Positions 59,370 through 64,000 of a DNA stretch of 64,000 nucleotides are shown here, piece by piece (positions within the stretch are counted from its first letter, which is position 1; each line of letters opens with the position of its first letter). The DNA comes from Agromyces sp. ISL-38 (GTDB taxonomy: Bacteria; Actinomycetota; Actinomycetes; Actinomycetales; Microbacteriaceae): the NCBI RefSeq assembly GCF_018613935.1, contig NZ_JAGGPF010000013.1, positions 62,001 to 126,000 of the forward strand, given 5' to 3'. The notes below the pieces were generated by a model that was not told the origin of the DNA, ran no database searches, and saw only the letters and a list, made by a program, of their open reading frames with translations. The position numbers were made by a program, and so were the translations under genes.

Positions 59370-60128
59370 ATGGGAACGGAATTCAACGGCCTCGTCGCCG
59401 TCGTCACCGGCGGGGCGTCGGGCATCGGCGCGGCGATCGCGCGGCGCCTGCGCGACGGCGGCGCTCGCGTCGCCGTCTTCGACCTGCGCCCCGGCGACGC
59501 CGAGCACGCCGACCTCGCCGTCGCGGTCGACGTCGCCGACGACGCGAGCGTTCGCGCGGGCATCGAGCAGGTCGCTGCCTCGCTCGGCCGCATCGACATC
59601 GTCGTGAACAACGCGGGCATCGGCGCACAGGGCACCATCGAGGCGAACGCCGACGACGAGTGGCATCGGGTGCTCGACATCAACGTGCTCGGCATGGTGC
59701 GCGTCGCACGCGCCGCGTTGCCACACCTGCGCCGTTCACCCGCTGCGGCGATCGTGAACACCTCGTCGATCGCGGCAACGGCGGGCCTGCCCGAACGCGC
59801 GCTCTACAGCGCGAGCAAGGGCGCCGTGGCGGCGCTCACCCGTGCCATGGCCGCCGACCACTTGCGGGAGGGAATCCGGGTGAACGCCGTGAACCCGGGC
59901 ACCGCCGACACTCCGTGGGTCGGGCGACTGCTGGCCTCGGCCGACGATCCGGCCGCCGAGCGGGCGGCGCTCGAGGCGCGACAGCCGCACGGCCGGCTCG
60001 TCTCCGCCGACGAGGTCGCCGACGCGGTCGCGTACCTCGCCGGGCCGGGCGCGGGCTCGACGACCGGCATCGCGCTCGCCGTCGACGGCGGCATGCAGGA
60101 GCTGCGGCTCCGGCCCGCGGCGCGCTGA
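59370..60128 (+). CDS. SDR family oxidoreductase, probable 2-keto-3-deoxy-L-fuconate dehydrogenase
   Basis: The protein has 252 aa. TGGASGIG (about residues 13-20) binds NAD(P), NNAG follows, and the Ser-Tyr-Lys triad lies in NTSSIAATAGLPERALYSASK, read in two parts. The C-terminus VDGGM is typical. It would oxidise 2-keto-3-deoxy-L-fuconate to the 2,4-diketo acid used by the upstream FAH enzyme. GAAGGGACC precedes the ATG. Confidence 0.9.
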   Translation: MGTEFNGLVAVVTGGASGIGAAIARRLRDGGARVAVFDLRPGDAEHADLAVAVDVADDASVRAGIEQVAASLGRIDIVVNNAGIGAQGTIEANADDEWHRVLDINVLGMVRVARAALPHLRRSPAAAIVNTSSIAATAGLPERALYSASKGAVAALTRAMAADHLREGIRVNAVNPGTADTPWVGRLLASADDPAAERAALEARQPHGRLVSADEVADAVAYLAGPGAGSTTGIALAVDGGMQELRLRPAAR

Positions 60129-60220
60129 ACCGGCGCGGAACGCCCGCGATTGTCGACGTCACGGCGCATCGGGGCCCGTTCGTTGTGCGTCTCGCACAAC
60201 CGAGCGCCGAGGGCGGCCGA

Positions 60221-60226
60221 TAGCCT
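60221..60226 (+). promoter_or_regulatory. -10 box TAGCCT of a leaderless promoter
   Basis: TAGCCT ends 6 nt before GTG 60233. The second FAH gene thus has its own promoter rather than depending on the SDR operon. Confidence 0.6.
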
Positions 60227-60232
60227 AGACGA

Positions 60233-61108
60233 GTGAGATTCGCGCACCTCAGAGTCGAAGGCCAGACGACCCCTCGGCTCGCGGTGGTGGTGAACGACGA
60301 AGCACTCTTCCTCGATGAGGTCATGAGCACGCCGCCGCGCGACCTCCAAGACCTCATCGAACGCGGCCAAGAGGGTCTTGCGGAGGTGCAGGAGGTCGTC
60401 GACACCGCCCTCGCCATCGACGCCGACCTCCCGCTGGTCGCCGATCTGCGTCACTCGTCCGCCGTGCTCCGGCCCGCGCAGGTCATCGCGATCGGAGCGA
60501 ACTACGCCGCGCATGCCTCAGAGTTGAAGCTCCGGTCCGAAACCGCCATGACGATCTTCTCGCTCTGGCCGAACTCGCTCAGCGGCCACGGCGCCACCAC
60601 CTCCTGGCCCGAAGACCTCACGACGCAGGTCGACTACGAGGCGGAGCTCGGCGTCATCATGGGCAGGCCGGCCCGCAACGTCCACGTGCGGGAGGCCCTC
60701 GACTACGTGTGGGGCTACACGGTCGTGAACGACATCACGGCTCGTGACCTGCAGTTCAGCGAGGCGCAGTGGTCGCGGTGCAAGTCCTTCGACGGGTTCA
60801 CGCCGACGGGTCCCGTCGTCGTGACCGCCGACGAGATCGCCGACCCGCAAGACCTCTGGCTCACGACGAACGTCGACGGCCGGATCCTGCAAGACGCCTC
60901 GACGAGCGAGATGGTGCGCAGCGTCGCCGACATCATCGCGAACCTCTCGCGCTCGGCGACGATTCCCCCCGGCACGCTGATCTCCACGGGCAGCCCCGGC
61001 GGCGCCGGCTATTCGCGCAACCCGCAGGTCTTCCTGCACGACGGCGCGACGGTCACCGTCTCCATCGGCGGCATCGGCTCGCTGACCACCCACTGCCGCG
61101 TGGTGTAA
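60233..61108 (+). CDS. FAH family protein, second copy
   Basis: The protein has 291 aa. VIAIGANYAAHASELK, DYEAELGVIMG and LISTGSPGGAGYSRNPQ show the FAH fold with its metal site. Similarity to the first FAH gene is limited, and the start is leaderless and separately promoted. It could be an acylpyruvase or another diketo-acid hydrolase; the role beside the fucose genes is not clear. Confidence 0.88.
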   Translation: MRFAHLRVEGQTTPRLAVVVNDEALFLDEVMSTPPRDLQDLIERGQEGLAEVQEVVDTALAIDADLPLVADLRHSSAVLRPAQVIAIGANYAAHASELKLRSETAMTIFSLWPNSLSGHGATTSWPEDLTTQVDYEAELGVIMGRPARNVHVREALDYVWGYTVVNDITARDLQFSEAQWSRCKSFDGFTPTGPVVVTADEIADPQDLWLTTNVDGRILQDASTSEMVRSVADIIANLSRSATIPPGTLISTGSPGGAGYSRNPQVFLHDGATVTVSIGGIGSLTTHCRVV

Positions 61109-61148
61109 GCGGGCGGGTGGCCAGGTGGTGCAGGCACCCGCTGGCCGG

Positions 61149-62663
61149 CTACTCCGACGGCTCGCCCTGCACGTCCACCACGGGGATCGCCTGCGTGATC
61201 GTATGCATGCCCGCGAGCCGCGACGGCGCGAGCTGCCGTTCGACGTCGAGGCGGGTCATCAGCCCTGATTCGACGACGAGATCGGCGACCGGCCGGCTCG
61301 ATCGCAGCGCCTCCTTGGCGATCGACGACGCCGCCGAGTAGCCGATGAACGGGATGAGTGCGGTGATGACCCCCACGCTCGAGGCCACCATCGCGTCGAG
61401 GCGCTCGACATTCGCCGTGATGCCGTCGACGCAGTTGACGCGAAGCGTCCAGCAGGCCTGGCGCATCCAGGTGATCGACTGCAGCAGGGAGTGCGCGATG
61501 ACGGGCTCGAACGCGTTGAGCTGCAGCTGGCCGCTCTCGGCCGCCATGGTGACCGTGACATCCGCCCCCGCCACGGCGTAGGCGACCTGACTGACCGCCT
61601 CGGGGATGACCGGGTTCACCTTTCCGGGCATGATGCTCGACCCCGCCTGCCTCGGAGGAAGGTTGATCTCGCCGAAGCCCGCCTGCGGGCCCGACGAGAG
61701 CAATCGCAGGTCGTTGCAGATCTTCGAGAGCTTGATGGCGCTGCGCTTCAGCGCGCTCGAGAACGTCATGAACACGCCCGTGTCACTGGTCGCCTCGATG
61801 AGATCGGGCGCGGGCTCGAGATGGAGCCCGGTGATCGCGCGGAGGTGGCGGACGACCGCTTCGGCGTACCCTGGGTCGGCGGTGATGCCGGTGCCGATGG
61901 CGGTCGCGCCGAGGTTCACCTCCAGCAGCAGTTTGATCGTCTCGCGGAGACGCTCGATGTCCTCGCCGAGCGTCGTCGCGAACCCATGGAATTCCTGGCC
62001 GAGCGTCATCGGCACCGCATCCTGCAGCTGCGTGCGGCCGACCTTCAAGATCTCGTGGAACTCGCGGCCCTTGCGCCCGAATGCGATCCGCAGCTGGTCG
62101 AGTTGGGTGAGCATCGTCGTGAGCGAGAAGGTCATGGCCAGCTTGACCGCCGTGGGGTACGTGTCGTTCGTGGACTGGCTGCGATTGACGTCGTCGATGG
62201 GGTGCAGGATGTCGTAGCGCCCCTTCGGGTATCCCGCGATCTCGAGGGCGAGGTTCACGATGACCTCGTTCGCGTTCATGTTGGTCGACGTGCCGGCGCC
62301 GCCTTGGATCACCCCGACCACGAACTGGTCGTGGTGCTCGCCGTCGATGATCCGCTGGCACGCCTCGTCGATCCAGGCGGCCTTCTGCGCGGTGAGCACA
62401 CCGACCTCACGGTTCGCGCGGGCGGCGGCCTGCTTCACCGACGCGAGCGCGACGACGAGCTCGGGATAGACGGAGATCGGCCGCTTCGTGATCGGGAAGT
62501 TCTCGAGCGCGCGCATCGTGTGCACGCCCCAGTACGCGTCGGCCGGCACCTCGACGGTGCCGAGCGAATCGGTCTCGGTTCGGGTCGGCACGGCCGGATC
62601 GGGAACGTGCATGCTCGCCTCGAGGTTCTCCGGGGTGGACGGGTGTGGGGTCGGTGTCGACAC
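61149..62663 (-). CDS. aspA: Aspartate ammonia-lyase
   Basis: This is a fumarase/aspartase superfamily protein of 504 aa. GGAGTSTNMNANEV, VGRTQLQDAVPMTLGQEF and the signature GSSIMPGKVNPVIPE identify it, and the TETDSLGTVEVPADAYWGVHT start is of the aspartase type. It splits aspartate into fumarate and ammonia. The start is GTG 62663 with GGAG upstream; ATG 62612 (487 aa) with GAGG is equally possible. A TAGGCT box lies at 62722-62717. It is divergent from the LacI gene. Confidence 0.9.
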   Translation of the reverse strand: MSTPTPHPSTPENLEASMHVPDPAVPTRTETDSLGTVEVPADAYWGVHTMRALENFPITKRPISVYPELVVALASVKQAAARANREVGVLTAQKAAWIDEACQRIIDGEHHDQFVVGVIQGGAGTSTNMNANEVIVNLALEIAGYPKGRYDILHPIDDVNRSQSTNDTYPTAVKLAMTFSLTTMLTQLDQLRIAFGRKGREFHEILKVGRTQLQDAVPMTLGQEFHGFATTLGEDIERLRETIKLLLEVNLGATAIGTGITADPGYAEAVVRHLRAITGLHLEPAPDLIEATSDTGVFMTFSSALKRSAIKLSKICNDLRLLSSGPQAGFGEINLPPRQAGSSIMPGKVNPVIPEAVSQVAYAVAGADVTVTMAAESGQLQLNAFEPVIAHSLLQSITWMRQACWTLRVNCVDGITANVERLDAMVASSVGVITALIPFIGYSAASSIAKEALRSSRPVADLVVESGLMTRLDVERQLAPSRLAGMHTITQAIPVVDVQGEPSE

Positions 62664-62991
62664 AGGGCTCCATTGCCTCTCGTGCGCTTCATTGCGCTCG
62701 GTCACTTCTGCTATCGAGCCTATCGCCCGTGGGTGCGCGGCTTTCGATCTCCGACCGCAGCCTTCCTGCGCTGCGCTCTCGCTCGGCGCACGATTCGTGC
62801 CACGGATGACGCGGGCGCTGGGAACGCGCAATCGGTTTCGTGCTCTCGTCGGCGTCGAGCGGATCAGCCAGCTCACCGGCCCCGACTCGTCCTGCTGCAC
62901 TGTTGGAATCGATTTCAGGCAAGTAGTGTTCACTACAGGGATCACGTCCGAGGCTGTCAACAGACCGGCGTCCCGTCCGATTGGAGGGGTT
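62664..62991. promoter_or_regulatory. aspA-lacI intergenic region with operators
   Basis: TGGAATCGATTTCA (62904-62917) is a LacI-type near-palindrome. A weaker CAATCGGTTTCG lies at 62829-62840. GTAGTG-TT-CACTAC (62923-62936) is a separate perfect palindrome overlapping a TAGTGT box (62924-62929). No gene is seen in the 328 nt. Confidence 0.6.
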
Positions 62992-63990
62992 GTGGCCACC
63001 ATCTACGAGGTCGCGAAGCTCGCCGGGGTATCGCCCGCGACAGTCTCGCGCGTCTTCAACAGCAACAACGTGTCGGAGGAGAAGGCCGGCCTCGTGCGCG
63101 CTGCCGCGGCCCAGCTCGCCTACACGCCGAACCGCACGGCGCGCACCCTCCGGCGCCGGCACAGCGAGATCATCGCGCTCATCATCCCCGACATCGAGAA
63201 CCCGTTCTTCACCTCGCTCGCCCGGGGCGTCGAGGATGCCGCCCGCTCAGCCGGGTTCTCCGTCGTGCTCTGCAACTCCGACGAGGACGTCGCGAAGGAA
63301 GCGCAGTACATCGACATCGCCGTGCTCGAGAACATGGCCGGCATCATCATCGCGGCGGCGAGCGACGACAGCGACCTGCATCCGTTGCTCTCCCGGTCCC
63401 GACCCGTCGTCGCCGTCGACCGCGGCCCGCACGGACTCGACATCGATGCGGTCATGGTCGACAACCGTGCCGGCGGTATGGCTGCCACGAGCGCCCTCGT
63501 CACCCACGGCTTCAAGAGGATCGGCTGCATCACCGGCCCGAGCGACGTCGAGACGGCGCAGCACCGGGCCGACGGATGGCGCGACGCCCTGCGCTCGGCC
63601 GGCCTGACACCAGACGAAGCACTCCTCGAGCACGCGAACTACCGCGTCGACGGCGGGCGCGCGGCGATGCAGCGGCTCCTGGCGCTGCCCGAACCGCCCG
63701 ACGCCGTCTTCGTTGCGAACAACCTCATGAGCGTGGGCGCCCTCCAAGTGTTGTACGACGCCGGGAGCTCGCCCGAGACGTTCGGCTTCGCCGCGTTCGG
63801 CGACCTTCCGTTCGCCGCCCTCGCCCCCGCGGGCATGACCGTGGTGCACGTGCCCGCGCGCGCCATGGGCAGGACCGCGGCGACGATGCTGCTCGACCGC
63901 ATCAACGGCGACGACCGGCCGCCGCGCACGGTCGTGCTGCGCAACGAGGTGTCGACCAACCCCGAGAACGCCCTCGCGCACGTGCGGTGA
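62992..63990 (+). CDS. LacI family transcriptional regulator
   Basis: The protein has 332 aa. The helix-turn-helix TIYEVAKLAGVSPATVSRVF starts at residue 3. The sugar-binding domain shows SEIIALIIPDIENPFF and the FAAFGDLPF region. The GTG at 62992 has GGAGGGG upstream. It has a LacI-type operator before its own gene and another before fucU, so it probably controls both. The effector is likely a fucose-related sugar (inference). Confidence 0.92.
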   Translation: MATIYEVAKLAGVSPATVSRVFNSNNVSEEKAGLVRAAAAQLAYTPNRTARTLRRRHSEIIALIIPDIENPFFTSLARGVEDAARSAGFSVVLCNSDEDVAKEAQYIDIAVLENMAGIIIAAASDDSDLHPLLSRSRPVVAVDRGPHGLDIDAVMVDNRAGGMAATSALVTHGFKRIGCITGPSDVETAQHRADGWRDALRSAGLTPDEALLEHANYRVDGGRAAMQRLLALPEPPDAVFVANNLMSVGALQVLYDAGSSPETFGFAAFGDLPFAALAPAGMTVVHVPARAMGRTAATMLLDRINGDDRPPRTVVLRNEVSTNPENALAHVR

Positions 63991-64000
63991 CGCCGCGCAC

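Noticed and set aside
61149-62663. Class II fumarase
   Set aside because: The N-terminus (TETDSLGTVEVPADAYWGVHT) and the GSSIMPGKVNPVIPE context match aspartase more closely than FumC.

Overview
The window is chromosomal DNA of a high-GC Gram-positive bacterium, most likely an actinobacterium of the family Microbacteriaceae (an Agromyces-like organism; this is inference). The evidence is the roughly 70 % GC, heavy GC3 bias, frequent GTG and some TTG starts, many leaderless genes with TANNNT -10 boxes, and a gene order matching the actinobacterial rpsO-pnp-M16 protease-dapB-thyA-folA-dapA-rnj axis, all on the minus strand. Coding density is about 90 %. I see no rRNA, tRNA, insertion sequence, prophage, CRISPR or plasmid function.

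Layout. 1-8.8 kb: lysine/folate/RNA genes (rnj fragment, dapA, folA, thyA, dapB, M16 protease), broken up by a thioredoxin/DUF4395 pair, OsmC, an epimerase-like protein, a GNAT protein and a histidine phosphatase. 8.8-23.6 kb: an aldo/keto reductase and then a full branched-chain amino acid catabolism block. It holds citE-like lyase, MaoC hydratase, acyl-CoA dehydrogenase and accA1 in one operon; accD1 divergent from a TetR regulator; and bkdABC divergent from an Lrp-type regulator. A TetR/metallo-beta-lactamase-fold pair sits between accA1 and accD1. Together these would take leucine keto acid to acetyl-CoA and acetoacetate. 23.6-26.5 kb: pnp with a long leader and DUF5302. 26.5-48.6 kb: mixed accessory and housekeeping genes. 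These include a glycosyltransferase-SGNH hydrolase fusion, dodecin, DedA, an FMN reductase/luciferase-like monooxygenase pair, thioredoxin, a trans-sulfuration enzyme, rpsO, a thermolysin-family (M4) protease overlapping an emfourin-type inhibitor, FKBP, a PrsW-like protease and a GlcD-like oxidase. 48.6-64 kb: an Ada-AlkA fusion and then a complete non-phosphorylating L-fucose pathway (FadR regulator, ABC importer, FucU, lactonase, fucose dehydrogenase, L-fuconate dehydratase, SDR, FAH hydrolase), a second FAH protein, aspartate ammonia-lyase and a LacI regulator.

Regulation visible in the DNA. A 16-bp palindrome GTTAGTG-NN-CACTAAC lies on sigma70-like promoters of both accA1 and accD1. A near-perfect inverted repeat flanks the bkdR promoter. 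A different palindrome lies in the spacer of the MBL promoter. An ACATCCGATGT site lies in the spacer of a near-consensus promoter for the fucose operon, and a LacI-type ATCGATT palindrome is shared by lacI and the fucU-ABC unit. At least 13 genes have a TANNNT box 6-7 nt before the start codon, as expected for leaderless mRNAs. The heptamer GGATGCC/GGCATCC is strikingly abundant and forms the stems of two intergenic terminators.
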